A stretch of 58,174 nucleotides of DNA, taken from positions 1 to 58,174 of IMG/VR virus record IMGVR_UViG_3300032309_000708. The stretch is one strand, 5' to 3'. The stretch comes from a virus. This document shows positions 23,203 to 32,085 of this stretch, in pieces; positions within the stretch are counted from its first letter, which is position 1; each line of letters starts with the position of its first letter. The notes under the pieces are model-generated. The model ran no database searches. It was not told the origin of the DNA and saw only the letters and a list, made by a program, of their open reading frames with translations. A program made the translations under genes and the position numbers.

Positions 23203-23631
23203 ATGGCAAGTAAATATTCGTCAGGTAAATATTCAATCGCCGAGTGCGATAGATGTGGATTTAGGTATAAGTTAAAAGAGTTACGTAAGCTTACAATTAA
23301 GACTAAACAGGTCAGTATTAAAGTTTGTCCTACTTGTTGGGAACCAGATCAACCGCAATTATCGTTAGGTCTGTATCCGGTTAATGATCCACAAGCGGTA
23401 AGAGAGCCAAGACCAGATGTTAGCTACTATCAGTCAGGCTATAACGGGTTGCAGATAACTGGTACTAATGGGCCGGGTATAGATCAGACTGGGTACCCAG
23501 AAGGCGGTAGTAGAGTATTTCAATGGGGTTGGTACCCTGTAGGTGGATCAAGTTCATTTGATGAGGTGTTGACTCCAAATTATCTGGTGTCAGCAAGTGA
23601 AGTAGGGACCGTGACGATCACGACGACATAG
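23203..23631 (+). CDS. zinc-ribbon virion protein
   Basis: 142 residues with C15-x2-C18 and C42-x2-C45 near the N-terminus (a rubredoxin-like knuckle pair), then a Pro/Gly/Tyr-rich segment and a beta-rich end. Found between adaptor genes in related phages. Structural role inferred; no enzyme motif. Confidence 0.65.
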   Translation: MASKYSSGKYSIAECDRCGFRYKLKELRKLTIKTKQVSIKVCPTCWEPDQPQLSLGLYPVNDPQAVREPRPDVSYYQSGYNGLQITGTNGPGIDQTGYPEGGSRVFQWGWYPVGGSSSFDEVLTPNYLVSASEVGTVTITTT

Positions 23632-23640
23632 GAGTTTAAA

Positions 23641-23859
23641 ATGGCAAAAGAGAACATGAAGATGGACAAAAAGCAAGACAAAGCAATGATTAAAAAAGCT
23701 ATGGGCCAGCACGACACTCAACAGCATAAGGGTAAGAAAACTACCCTTGCTTTGAAAAAAGGCGGTTCTGCGTGTTACGCAAAAGGTGGCAAAACTGATG
23801 CTCAAATGAAACAAATGGGTCGCGGTCTTGCTAAAGTAGCTAACCAAAAGACAGGCTAA
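23641..23859 (+). CDS. small basic Lys-rich protein
   Basis: 72 residues, more than a quarter lysine, with LKKGGSACYAKGGK resembling the GG motif of the other small basic proteins nearby. No hydrophobic core. Probably virion-associated. Confidence 0.6.
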   Translation: MAKENMKMDKKQDKAMIKKAMGQHDTQQHKGKKTTLALKKGGSACYAKGGKTDAQMKQMGRGLAKVANQKTG

Positions 23860-23868
23860 GGAACGGTC

Positions 23869-24138
23869 ATGGCTAAATTTTCTCAGAAGGTAATGGGCAA
23901 AGAAGTGGGTCAAGCCGCTGTCTATGCTAAACCACATAGTATGTCTGGAGGTCCTATGACTATAAAGAAAATGGTTGACCCAAATACGTTGGCAGCCAAT
24001 AAGATGACTAGAAAAACCGCTACCCCACGCGTAAGCGCGGGCGACCCTGCTGCGGATAATGTAAAGACCGATGGTATTAAAATCCGTGGTACAGGCGCTG
24101 CTACCAAAGGTGTAATGGCACGAGGACCAATGGGCTAA
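23869..24138 (+). CDS. conserved small basic phage protein
   Basis: 89 residues, basic, glycine-rich. The C-terminal segment TDGIKIRGTGAATKGVMARGPMG is a pattern I recall as very conserved in aquatic phages. The function is unknown; its position among connectors suggests a minor virion protein. Confidence 0.65.
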   Translation: MAKFSQKVMGKEVGQAAVYAKPHSMSGGPMTIKKMVDPNTLAANKMTRKTATPRVSAGDPAADNVKTDGIKIRGTGAATKGVMARGPMG

Positions 24139-24147
24139 GGATTAACT

Positions 24148-25008
24148 GTGAACTACACAGAACTTGTTACTGAGATACAGAACTATACCCAAAACTACGA
24201 AGCAGTTTTCGTAGCTACTATACCTACGTTTGTTACACAAGCGGAAGAGCGTATCTATAATTCAGTGCAGATACCCGCTCTACGTAAGAATGTTACTGGT
24301 CTTACTACGACGGCTAATAAGTATTTGTCGTGTCCTAGTGATTTTTTATCATCTTTCTCAATGGCGGTTTTCCCATATGCGTCTACAACAGGCGTTAAAA
24401 CAGGCAACTTAACTATGCAGGTAGCATCTGCTGTTGGTGTTATTGTTGGGGCGTATGTATATGGCACAGGTATATCTAATGGCACTACGGTAGTTAGTAT
24501 AAATGGCACCACTGTAACTGTATCTTTACCGCTGACTAACTTTACATCAGGCGCTGTTACGTTTCAAGGTGAGTACGAATACTTACTTAACAAAGATGTT
24601 AATTTCATGCGGGCGTCTTATCCAAACCCAAACGATCAAGGCAAACCTAAATACTATGCGCTATTTGGGCCGACTGTAACTAGTAATGTTATTACAGATG
24701 AGTTGAGCTTTATTCTGGCTCCTACACCTGACAATATTTATAATGTTGAACTTCATTATTACTATTATCCAGAATCAATTACTGTTGCGGCAAATGGGCG
24801 TACGTGGCTTGGTGATAGCTATTCTCCCGTATTGTTATATGGTTCTTTAAGAGAAGCGTACGTTTACATGAAAGGTGAGCAAGATATTATTGCTTACTAT
24901 GAAAAAATGTACCAAGATGCTATGGCTCAGTTGAATCGTCTGGGTACAGGTCTTGAGCGCGGCGACGCATACAGAGATGGTCAGGCAAAAATTAAGGTTA
25001 ATCCGTAA
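24148..25008 (+). CDS. tail adaptor protein with inserted beta domain
   Basis: 286 residues, GTG start with AAGG upstream. The N-terminus (TEIQNYTQNYEAVFVATIPTFVTQAEERIYNSVQIPALRKN) and C-terminus (YSPVLLYGSLREAYVYMKGEQDIIAYYEKMYQDA) form a conserved phage adaptor fold. Between them, about residues 88-150, lies a Val/Thr/Gly-rich beta segment (GAYVYGTGISNGTTVVSING) that resembles the domain inserted in the fibre at 28233. Probably a second connector ring. Confidence 0.7.
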   Translation: MNYTELVTEIQNYTQNYEAVFVATIPTFVTQAEERIYNSVQIPALRKNVTGLTTTANKYLSCPSDFLSSFSMAVFPYASTTGVKTGNLTMQVASAVGVIVGAYVYGTGISNGTTVVSINGTTVTVSLPLTNFTSGAVTFQGEYEYLLNKDVNFMRASYPNPNDQGKPKYYALFGPTVTSNVITDELSFILAPTPDNIYNVELHYYYYPESITVAANGRTWLGDSYSPVLLYGSLREAYVYMKGEQDIIAYYEKMYQDAMAQLNRLGTGLERGDAYRDGQAKIKVNP

Positions 25009-25427
25009 TGGCATTACAACAGACACTGACTACGAGTTTCAAACAAGAGATGCTGCAAGGTCAGCAGAACTTGGCGTCGGATACTTTATATATTGCCTTG
25101 TATACGGGGTTTGCTACATTAGGCCCTACTACAACTGTATATACAACAGATAGTGAAGTGGTTGGTACGGGATATACAGCTGGTGGGAAAGAATTGACTG
25201 GCGTTACTATTAGTTCAGATGCTAACGGTGTTGTATATGTGAACTTCAATAATGTAGTATGGGACCCAGCAGCATTTACCACCCGTGGAGCGTTAATATA
25301 TAACGTGACACAAAGTAATACATCTGTAGCTGTACTAGATTTTGGCTCAGATAAAGTTTGTTCTAATACATTCACCGTCACCATGCCAGTTAATTCTGCT
25401 ACGACGGCGCTTTTACGTTTTTCTTAA
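25008..25427 (+). CDS. hypothetical tail or fibre-attachment protein
   Basis: 139 residues, beta-rich. The pattern FKQEMLQGQQNLASDTLYIALYTGFATLG, with GTGYTAGGKELTGVTI, recurs in phage tail-region proteins of unknown role. Overlaps the preceding stop by one base. Structural role likely. Confidence 0.7.
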   Translation: MALQQTLTTSFKQEMLQGQQNLASDTLYIALYTGFATLGPTTTVYTTDSEVVGTGYTAGGKELTGVTISSDANGVVYVNFNNVVWDPAAFTTRGALIYNVTQSNTSVAVLDFGSDKVCSNTFTVTMPVNSATTALLRFS

Positions 25428-25436
25428 GGAGTTATC

Positions 25437-26012
25437 ATGCCTTTTATAACAAAATCAACGATGGGTGAAACCATCCAAGCTGGCGCTGGCAAAGCCGTGC
25501 AGGAATCTGAGAGCATGGGTTTTGGTGGTGTCTTTAAAGTTACTTGCTTTGACGTATCTGGCAACCTGAAATGGGAAGAGGTTTTCCATAATCTAGTTGT
25601 TAATGAAGGTCTACAAGACTTAAACACTAAATACTTTAAAGCTTCTGGTTATACCGCTGCTTGGTATTTGGGTTTAGTGCTTGGTCCCGGCTCTGGTACT
25701 ACTTATGCCGCTACTGATACATTAGCTTTGCATCCCGGCTGGACTGAAGATACTAACTACGCTGGCAGTCGTAAGGCTGTTACGTTTGGTACAGCTTCTT
25801 TAGCTGACCCATCTGTTATAGATAACTCAGCTTCTCCTTCTGTGTTTGTTATGAATAACACGACTACTGTTGCTGGCGCATTTTTAACTACTGTGGCTTC
25901 TGGTACGTCTGGTATTTTGTTTTCAGTAGGTGACTTCACTGGCGGCGATAAGATCGTAGCGTCCGGCGATACGTTGAATGTAACTTACACATTCTCTGCT
26001 GACGCAGTTTAA
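25437..26012 (+). CDS. hypothetical structural protein
   Basis: 191 residues. The core FKVTCFDVSGNLKWEEVFHNLVVNEGLQDLNTKYF is a recurring phage domain found in fibre- or head-associated proteins; the remainder is a Ser/Thr/Gly-rich beta domain with WYLGLVLGPGSG. Good AAGGAG site. Exact role unknown. Confidence 0.65.
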   Translation: MPFITKSTMGETIQAGAGKAVQESESMGFGGVFKVTCFDVSGNLKWEEVFHNLVVNEGLQDLNTKYFKASGYTAAWYLGLVLGPGSGTTYAATDTLALHPGWTEDTNYAGSRKAVTFGTASLADPSVIDNSASPSVFVMNNTTTVAGAFLTTVASGTSGILFSVGDFTGGDKIVASGDTLNVTYTFSADAV

Positions 26013-26025
26013 TTAAGGAGCAGTA

Positions 26026-26205
26026 ATGGCTACTACATTTAAAAAAGGTGATACGGTTAAATTAACCGTCACCGTACCGCAGGGTCCAGTTGAGGCGTTG
26101 CGTATGGATGAAGACGGTAATGTTCAGTACATGATGTCATGGACTGATGTTAATGGTGTTACTCAGACTCGTTGGTTTGATGAGGCAGAATTAACGGCAG
26201 CTTAA
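26026..26205 (+). CDS. small SH3-like protein (DUF2158/YodC-like)
   Basis: 59 residues, with AAGGAG upstream. FKKGDTVKLTVTVPQGPVEALRMDEDGNVQYMMSW, then RWFDEAELTAA, resembles the YodC/DUF2158 small beta-barrel pattern (F-K-x-GD-x-V near the N-terminus, W-F-x-x-x-x-L near the end). The role in the phage is unknown. It lies between a structural gene and the repeat fibre gene. Confidence 0.65.
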   Translation: MATTFKKGDTVKLTVTVPQGPVEALRMDEDGNVQYMMSWTDVNGVTQTRWFDEAELTAA

Positions 26206-26221
26206 TAAAGGTTGAAGGCGC

Positions 26222-27730
26222 ATGTTTGGTTTCTCAGCATTTTCACAAGCGCCTTTTTCCACGTTAGGCGGGGCTAATGTTTTTACGGCTTCTGTTTCGG
26301 AGTCTATACAAGCATTAGCTGTTGATAGTGCAACAAGTGAACGGTTCGCTAGTTTATCGGAGTCTATAAACTTAAGTAGTACATTTGTAGTTACAGCGGA
26401 TTACTTTGGTAGTTTTGCAGACAGTGTTTTATTTGTAGACGTTATTAATGGTGATAGATTTTTATCAGCGGATATAGATGAGGATGCACAGTTTGATGCA
26501 GTTAATTCTGTTTTGCAAACAGCAGTTGGTGTCGTAGCTGAGCAAGTAGGGTTTAGTAACACGCAGTCTGTACAAGCAGATGTGTTAGGCGCAGCTTCTG
26601 AATCAACTAGATTTAGTGATGCTGTTAACAGAGCGTACTTTACAAACGTTGATGTTTTTGAGCCTATTCATGTTAGTGGGGTATTTACTGGCGGTTTCCA
26701 GAACCTTGCTGACTTTAACGACTCGATTGAATTATATGAGTTTAATATTGCTACATTCTTTCCGATTGTATTGTTTTTTGATAGGGTTAGAGTTAGTAGT
26801 AATGTTTCTGTACAGACAGACTTTGTAGCAGCACAAGACGAAGATATAAACGTAAGCGATACGGTATCAGGGCTACAAGAAGCAAATGCAGCTGTTACAG
26901 ATGCAATAGAAGTTACAGATACAAACGTAGCGCAAGTAGATTTTGCTGTAGATATAGATGAAGACGCGCAGTTTAATGCTATAAATTCTGCGGATCAAAC
27001 AGCGTTCGGCGCAGTTGACGAGACGGTAGAGTTTTCTAGTACAGAAACAGCTAGTTTACAATTTGTAGCCGCACGAAATGAAGCAATTAATGTAAGTGAA
27101 ATAAACGTAGTACAAGTTGATTTCTCTGTAGATATTGATGAGGATGCACAGTTAAATGCGATAGATGCAGTGCAGGTAGATTTTGCAGCGGCGGTAATAA
27201 ACGCAGCAAGGTTTAGTAGTAGTCAGGCAGTGCGTACAGAATTTGTAGCAGCAGTTAATGAGTTAGTGCAAGTTCAAGATTTGTTTATTGCGTTTTTGTC
27301 TTTCTTTGCGACACAAGCTGAGACAATAGAAGTAAGTAGTACCGAAGTCTCCCAGATAGATTTTGGTGCTGAAGTTGATGAAGTGGTACTAGCTGAGAGT
27401 GCTTTGACTGTACAAACTGATTTTGTTGTGGCGCGGAATGAATTTGTTAGACTGTTATCTATAGATAGCGGAAATGCAGATTTTGCAATACAGGTAATTG
27501 AGCAGATAAGATTATCTTCAGCGTTTTATGCAAGGTTCTTGTGGGAGCTGATTGAAGACGGTCAGATACCTAACTGGGACAATATAAATAGTGATGTGGT
27601 AGCTGGTTGGGCGTTAATGGATGACAGTCCGCCAGTAACTTGGCAAAATATTGACAGTGATGTAAACGCTGGTTGGGGTACGGAAGATACAAATCCTACT
27701 CCAACTTGGGACAAAATAAACACGGTATAA
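26222..27730 (+). CDS. repeat-built tail fibre or adhesin
   Basis: 502 residues made mostly of about 20-residue repeats with the pattern (V/A)Q-x-DF-x-x-x-x-(N/D)E-x-(I/V)-x-(V/F)S, for example VQTDFVAAQDEDINVS, QVDFAVDIDEDAQFNA and RTEFVAAVNELVQVQD. At least a dozen are recognisable. The C-terminus has three W-x-x-I units about 22 residues apart (PNWDNINSD, VTWQNIDSD, PTWDKINT). Acidic, with no cysteine seen. The layout suggests an elongated fibre of stacked beta units. It starts the fibre array. Confidence 0.7.
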   Translation: MFGFSAFSQAPFSTLGGANVFTASVSESIQALAVDSATSERFASLSESINLSSTFVVTADYFGSFADSVLFVDVINGDRFLSADIDEDAQFDAVNSVLQTAVGVVAEQVGFSNTQSVQADVLGAASESTRFSDAVNRAYFTNVDVFEPIHVSGVFTGGFQNLADFNDSIELYEFNIATFFPIVLFFDRVRVSSNVSVQTDFVAAQDEDINVSDTVSGLQEANAAVTDAIEVTDTNVAQVDFAVDIDEDAQFNAINSADQTAFGAVDETVEFSSTETASLQFVAARNEAINVSEINVVQVDFSVDIDEDAQLNAIDAVQVDFAAAVINAARFSSSQAVRTEFVAAVNELVQVQDLFIAFLSFFATQAETIEVSSTEVSQIDFGAEVDEVVLAESALTVQTDFVVARNEFVRLLSIDSGNADFAIQVIEQIRLSSAFYARFLWELIEDGQIPNWDNINSDVVAGWALMDDSPPVTWQNIDSDVNAGWGTEDTNPTPTWDKINTV

Positions 27731-27733
27731 ACA

Positions 27734-28222
27734 ATGGCCTTTGTATTAAAAGACAGGGTAAAAGAAAGCACAACCACAGTTGGTACCGGCTCTGTTGTTT
27801 TAACTGGGGCGGCGACTGGGTTTCAATCTTTTTCTGCTATTGGTGACGGTAATAATACGTATTACACGATTGCTGGACAAGGAACAAGTGAGTGGGAAGT
27901 TGGTATTGGCACTTATACGTCATCAACTACAAGTTTATCCCGCGATACAGTTTTAGCGTCAAGTAATAGTGGCAGCTTAGTTTCGTTTTCCGCTGGAACT
28001 AAAGACGTATTTGTTACTTATCCTGCGCTGCAAGCTGTATATGAGGATACGGGTAATGCAATAATACCCGGTATATCAGGTGCTATTTATTTAAACGCAG
28101 CAACAGTAACGCAGAACACTACGATTTCCGCTGGGTATAATGGCTCAAGTGCTGGCCCAATGACTGTGGCAAATGGTATTACCGTGACTTTAGATAATGG
28201 CACAAGATGGGTTGTGAACTAA
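27734..28222 (+). CDS. tail fibre protein
   Basis: 162 residues. The N-terminal beta domain ([22 protein letters not shown], then [13 protein letters not shown]) is a known phage fibre or neck-appendage attachment module; the C-terminal module ends in [15 protein letters not shown] and also occurs at the end of the next gene. Probably part of the fibre or its adaptor. Confidence 0.7.
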   Translation: MAFVLKDRVKESTTTVGTGSVVLTGAATGFQSFSAIGDGNNTYYTIAGQGTSEWEVGIGTYTSSTTSLSRDTVLASSNSGSLVSFSAGTKDVFVTYPALQAVYEDTGNAIIPGISGAIYLNAATVTQNTTISAGYNGSSAGPMTVANGITVTLDNGTRWVVN

Positions 28223-28232
28223 GGATTATGAA

Positions 28233-29249
28233 ATGACAACTACGTATTCAAACAACCTACGATTAAACCTGATTGGTACAGGCGATCAAGCTGGTGTCTG
28301 GGGCAATACTACTAACACTAACTTGGGTACGCTACTAGAGGCAGCGATTGCGGGTGTTACTTCAGTTGCAGTTACTTCCACTTCACAAGCGCTAACGGCA
28401 TTTAACGGCGCAGCAGACCAATCAAGACAAGCAGTAGTAGTACTTACAGGTACTCCGGGCGGTGCGGCTTCTGTTTATATACCACCTGCTACTAAGACTT
28501 ACATCATAAAAAATAGTACCAATCAAATCGTTACTATTGTAGTTTCAACAGCATTAAATGGTACTACACCATCAGGTGGTACTACGGTAGTTATCCCAGT
28601 TGGAAGAATAACGATTGTTGCTTGCGATGCGGTAAACGTAACTACAGCTATAGATCATGTGGCAGGTGCGTTTAGTGCGGCAGGTAACTTAAGTGCTACT
28701 GGTAATTTATCTATATCAGGTAATGGTACGTTTAGTGGTACAGGCGGTGTAACTCTACCAGTCGGTACAACAGCTCAACAAGCTGGTGGTCAGGGTACGA
28801 TCCGCTACAACACATCTTTATCCCGTTTTGAAGGTAATGACGGCTCACAGTGGGCTGCTATTGCTGGGGGTGGTGGCGGTGCTACAGGTGGTGGTACTAA
28901 CCAAGTGTTCTTAGAGAATGACCAGCAGATAACAGCGAGCTATACAATACCTGCTACAAAGAACGCAATGAGTACTGGTCCAATTGCAGTAGTATCTGCC
29001 GAAGTTACAGGTTCTATATTTGGCACTACATTAACTGTTACAGCTGTTACTTCCGGTGCTTTATATGTCGGTGCAGTTATTGAAGGTACAGGTGTTACAG
29101 TAGGTACAACAGTTACAGCTTTTGTTACGGGTACAGGCGGCGTAGGCGACTATACAGTTAGCGCATCCCAAACAGTAGCTAGTACAACAATCACATCAAA
29201 CGTAACCGTGACGGTATCAAACGGTGCGAACTGGGTAGTTATAGGTTAA
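28233..29249 (+). CDS. tail fibre protein with inserted Ig-like domain
   Basis: 338 residues. N-terminus [20 protein letters not shown], then [16 protein letters not shown], a widespread phage tail-fibre attachment module. The middle has glycine-rich repeats ([20 protein letters not shown]). The C-terminal module resembles that of the 27734 gene but is interrupted after STGPIAVV by a Thr/Val/Gly-rich beta domain ([21 protein letters not shown] and on), then resumes with [15 protein letters not shown]. Confidence 0.75.
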   Translation: MTTTYSNNLRLNLIGTGDQAGVWGNTTNTNLGTLLEAAIAGVTSVAVTSTSQALTAFNGAADQSRQAVVVLTGTPGGAASVYIPPATKTYIIKNSTNQIVTIVVSTALNGTTPSGGTTVVIPVGRITIVACDAVNVTTAIDHVAGAFSAAGNLSATGNLSISGNGTFSGTGGVTLPVGTTAQQAGGQGTIRYNTSLSRFEGNDGSQWAAIAGGGGGATGGGTNQVFLENDQQITASYTIPATKNAMSTGPIAVVSAEVTGSIFGTTLTVTAVTSGALYVGAVIEGTGVTVGTTVTAFVTGTGGVGDYTVSASQTVASTTITSNVTVTVSNGANWVVIG

Positions 29250-29259
29250 GGAGTAACAC

Positions 29260-30219
29260 ATGGCAAGTACAATTAAAGCCGGTAATGCAACAACTGGTCT
29301 GGCAATGTCGTCAGACGGTACAGGCACACTAAATATATTAACGGGCACGGGTAGCGGTACAACCGCGATGACGATTGATGCTTCTCAAAATGTGGGGATT
29401 GGCATAAGTTCAACAAATGGGTATTGGGGTTCAACAAATACAGATGCAAAAGTAAATATTGCGTATTCGTCTTCTGGAACTACTTTTGATACTTCTACCA
29501 AAGGTTTAGTTTTGCAAAATACAAATACAACCACAAGCAATACCACTTCTTTAATTTTTGGAAGTCAAAACACTGGGGGCACTGGAATTGCACAAGCCGC
29601 CATTTATTCAATAAATGGAACAAGAGGCGGTGCATTTAACTCCGGTCAACTTGGTTTTTCTTATGCAAATTCTTCTGGTGTTCTTACAGAAGCAATGCGT
29701 ATTGATGCTAGCGGTAATTTGTTTGTAAATACAACAAGTCAAATTGGAAGCGCATCAAAGATGGCAATTTTATGTCCGTCTGGTTTTTCTGGTTTAAATA
29801 TTCAAATTGGCTTAAACGGTCAAAATGGTGTTGTTTTTTACAATACAAGTGTTGGTGTAGTAGGCGCAATTGCTATTAATGCGTCAACAACAACTTATGG
29901 CACAACTTCTGATTATCGCCTCAAAGAAAACGTGCAGCCTATGATTGGCGCATTAGATAAGGTGGCATTACTTAAACCAGTTACTTATAACTGGAAAGCT
30001 GATGGTTTAGATGGCCAAGGGTTTATAGCGCACGAATTGCAAGCTGTTGTACCTGATGCTGTTATTGGTGGAAAAGACGATGTTGATGATGAAGGTAACC
30101 CAAAGTATCAAAGCATAGATACATCATTCTTGGTAGCTACATTAACCGCAGCAATTCAAGAGCAACAAGTAATGATTCAAGAACTTAGCGCAAAAGTTGC
30201 GGCATTGGAGGCTAGATAA
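29260..30219 (+). CDS. tail fibre with S74 intramolecular chaperone
   Basis: 319 residues. A Gly/Ser/Thr/Asn-rich beta shaft (about 1-210) ends in an S74 peptidase domain: SDYRLKENV with catalytic Ser217 and Lys222, LKPVTYNWKADGLDGQGFIAHELQAV, and the C-terminal coiled coil (AAIQEQQVMIQELSAKVAALEA). The domain trimerises the fibre and then cuts itself off. Good AAGGAG site. Likely a receptor-binding fibre. Confidence 0.88.
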   Translation: MASTIKAGNATTGLAMSSDGTGTLNILTGTGSGTTAMTIDASQNVGIGISSTNGYWGSTNTDAKVNIAYSSSGTTFDTSTKGLVLQNTNTTTSNTTSLIFGSQNTGGTGIAQAAIYSINGTRGGAFNSGQLGFSYANSSGVLTEAMRIDASGNLFVNTTSQIGSASKMAILCPSGFSGLNIQIGLNGQNGVVFYNTSVGVVGAIAINASTTTYGTTSDYRLKENVQPMIGALDKVALLKPVTYNWKADGLDGQGFIAHELQAVVPDAVIGGKDDVDDEGNPKYQSIDTSFLVATLTAAIQEQQVMIQELSAKVAALEAR

Positions 30220-30830
30220 TGACAGCGGGAATTAAAGCAAACGTAGACGGCTCCGGTGCCATACAGACAAATGGTATTGATGCTATTCAGATTAGTACAG
30301 GACAAGCTGTTACCGTCCCACAAACTTTGACTGTAACTGGAACGTTAAATGCTAATGGTGGTGGCACTATTAAATCAGGTACAGCGCAAGCGTCTACTAG
30401 CGGAACAAGCATTGACTTTACGGGCATCCCTTCATGGGTAAAGCGCATTACTGTAATGTTTAATGGTGTTTCTACTAATGGCTCAAGCTCTGTACAAATA
30501 CAGATAGGCTCTGGTTCTATAACAACATCAGGATATGTTAGTGCTAGTGCATATACAGGGGCATCTGCTTCTGGCGTAACTTCATCAACTGGATTTTCTA
30601 TAACAGCTAATGCAACAGGAGCTTCAAATTTATATAGTGGACAATGCACAATAAGTCTTATTAGTTCTAATTCTTGGATTCAAGCATCTACCGTAGCTAG
30701 AACAGATGGATATGCAATTATGGGCGGTGGTTCTATTACTTTAGGCGGAGCGTTAGACAGAGTTCGTATCACTACAGTTAACGGCACAGATACATTCGAT
30801 GCTGGTTCAATAAATATTTTGTACGAATAA
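30219..30830 (+). CDS. tail fibre protein
   Basis: 203 residues, Ser/Thr/Gly-rich. The N-terminus (AGIKANVDGSGAIQTNGIDAIQI) resembles that of the S74 fibre gene (STIKAGNATTGLAMSSDG), so it may be an alternative or co-assembled fibre. The C-terminal beta domain has IPSWVKRITVMFNGVSTNGS and DRVRITTVNGTDTFDAGSINILYE, a common phage fibre tip module. Overlaps the preceding stop by one base. Confidence 0.7.
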   Translation: MTAGIKANVDGSGAIQTNGIDAIQISTGQAVTVPQTLTVTGTLNANGGGTIKSGTAQASTSGTSIDFTGIPSWVKRITVMFNGVSTNGSSSVQIQIGSGSITTSGYVSASAYTGASASGVTSSTGFSITANATGASNLYSGQCTISLISSNSWIQASTVARTDGYAIMGGGSITLGGALDRVRITTVNGTDTFDAGSINILYE

Positions 30831-30840
30831 GAGGTAACAA

Positions 30841-31269
30841 ATGCCTATATCTATAAGTGCAACTAACGGCTTGAGCGGGATGCCCGCTATCTATGAGAAC
30901 GCTACTGTCTCTGCTATTGCGGCTACTGGTACGATTAACTACGACGTGCTAACTCAGTCTATCCTGCAATACACAACCAATGCGTCAGCTAACTGGACAT
31001 TAAACATCCGTGGCAATAGTTCTACTACGCTGAACTCAATAATGCTTACCGGTCAGGCTATCACTGTTGTTTTCTCAGCAGCTCAAGGCGGCACGGCTTA
31101 TTACAACAATGTATTCCAAATTGATGGTGTTACTGTTACACCAAAGTGGCAAGGTAACGCCGCACCGACATCAGGTAATACAAGTGCTACTGACGTGTAT
31201 ACATACGCTATTATTAAGACCGGCAGTGGTACATACAACGTACTTGCTTCGCAATCCAAGTTTGTATAA
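30841..31269 (+). CDS. tail fibre-associated protein
   Basis: 142 residues, beta-rich (YDVLTQSILQYTTNASANWTLNIRGNSST, GQAITVVFSAAQGGTAYYNNVFQIDG), similar in kind to phage fibre head domains. No chaperone or enzyme motif. Same operon and spacing as the other fibre genes. Confidence 0.65.
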   Translation: MPISISATNGLSGMPAIYENATVSAIAATGTINYDVLTQSILQYTTNASANWTLNIRGNSSTTLNSIMLTGQAITVVFSAAQGGTAYYNNVFQIDGVTVTPKWQGNAAPTSGNTSATDVYTYAIIKTGSGTYNVLASQSKFV

Positions 31270-31278
31270 GGAATAGTT

Positions 31279-32070
31279 ATGCCATTATTAGGAACAACTG
31301 GCACGGCTTCTGCAAAAGCTTTTAACCTATACGGTATTAAGAGTAGGGCAACTATCCCTTTGACTATTTCATCTAACTCCTATAACTACGATGTTTTTAC
31401 AAACCGTGGACCAACTTACGTTGCTGGCGCATCCGACCTTGTTGTAACTGTAAACCCCGGCATTACATTAGGTAGTACTTCTACAGGCACTTATGCTTTA
31501 CTTGTACCAAACGCGTTTAGCCCATTAGATACAGTAACAATTGTTAATAACGGTGTTATTCAAGGTATGGGCGGTGCTGGCGGTAGAGGCTCAGGGATTT
31601 TTCCGACTACTGCCGCAATAGCCGGTTCTGTTGGAGGAAATGCGATTTATGTTAACCGCCCAACTACTATTACTAATAACGGTACTGTAGCTAGTGGAGG
31701 CGGTGGCGGTGGCGGTGGTGGCAACAATACTAACCCAAAAACAGGTAATGGCGTACGTGGCGGTGGCGGAGGCGGCGGTGCTGGTTTTGATGGCGGTGCA
31801 GGTGGTGCAGTTGGTCCGGGTCCGGGTCCGGGTAGCGCTGGCTCTCCCGGTACATCTCCGGGTGGAGGCGCAGGCGGTGCGGGGGGTGTTGCCCCCGGTT
31901 TTACTAGTGGTACGGGCGGAGCCGGTGGCGGACGAGGTGCGGTAGGAACACCGGGAGGAAACGGCGGTAGTACTAGTGGTGCTGGCGGCGGCGCAGCGGG
32001 AAATTATATAGTAGGCAATCCGTTTGTAACTTGGTCTGTAACAGGAACGCGACAAGGTAATGTGGCTTAA
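31279..32070 (+). CDS. polyglycine-rich adhesin
   Basis: 263 residues. The first half is a beta domain (NSYNYDVFTNRG, then NAFSPLDTVTIVNNGVIQG). The second half (about 100-245) is over half glycine with runs of G, GGAGG repeats and Gly-Pro stretches (GPGPGPGSAG). This is the pattern of polyglycine type II helix sandwiches at phage fibre tips (S16 gp38-type), where loops between glycine helices bind the receptor. It sits immediately before the oxygenase cluster. Confidence 0.75.
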   Translation: MPLLGTTGTASAKAFNLYGIKSRATIPLTISSNSYNYDVFTNRGPTYVAGASDLVVTVNPGITLGSTSTGTYALLVPNAFSPLDTVTIVNNGVIQGMGGAGGRGSGIFPTTAAIAGSVGGNAIYVNRPTTITNNGTVASGGGGGGGGGNNTNPKTGNGVRGGGGGGGAGFDGGAGGAVGPGPGPGSAGSPGTSPGGGAGGAGGVAPGFTSGTGGAGGGRGAVGTPGGNGGSTSGAGGGAAGNYIVGNPFVTWSVTGTRQGNVA

Positions 32071-32085
32071 ATTTAGGAGTAAAAA

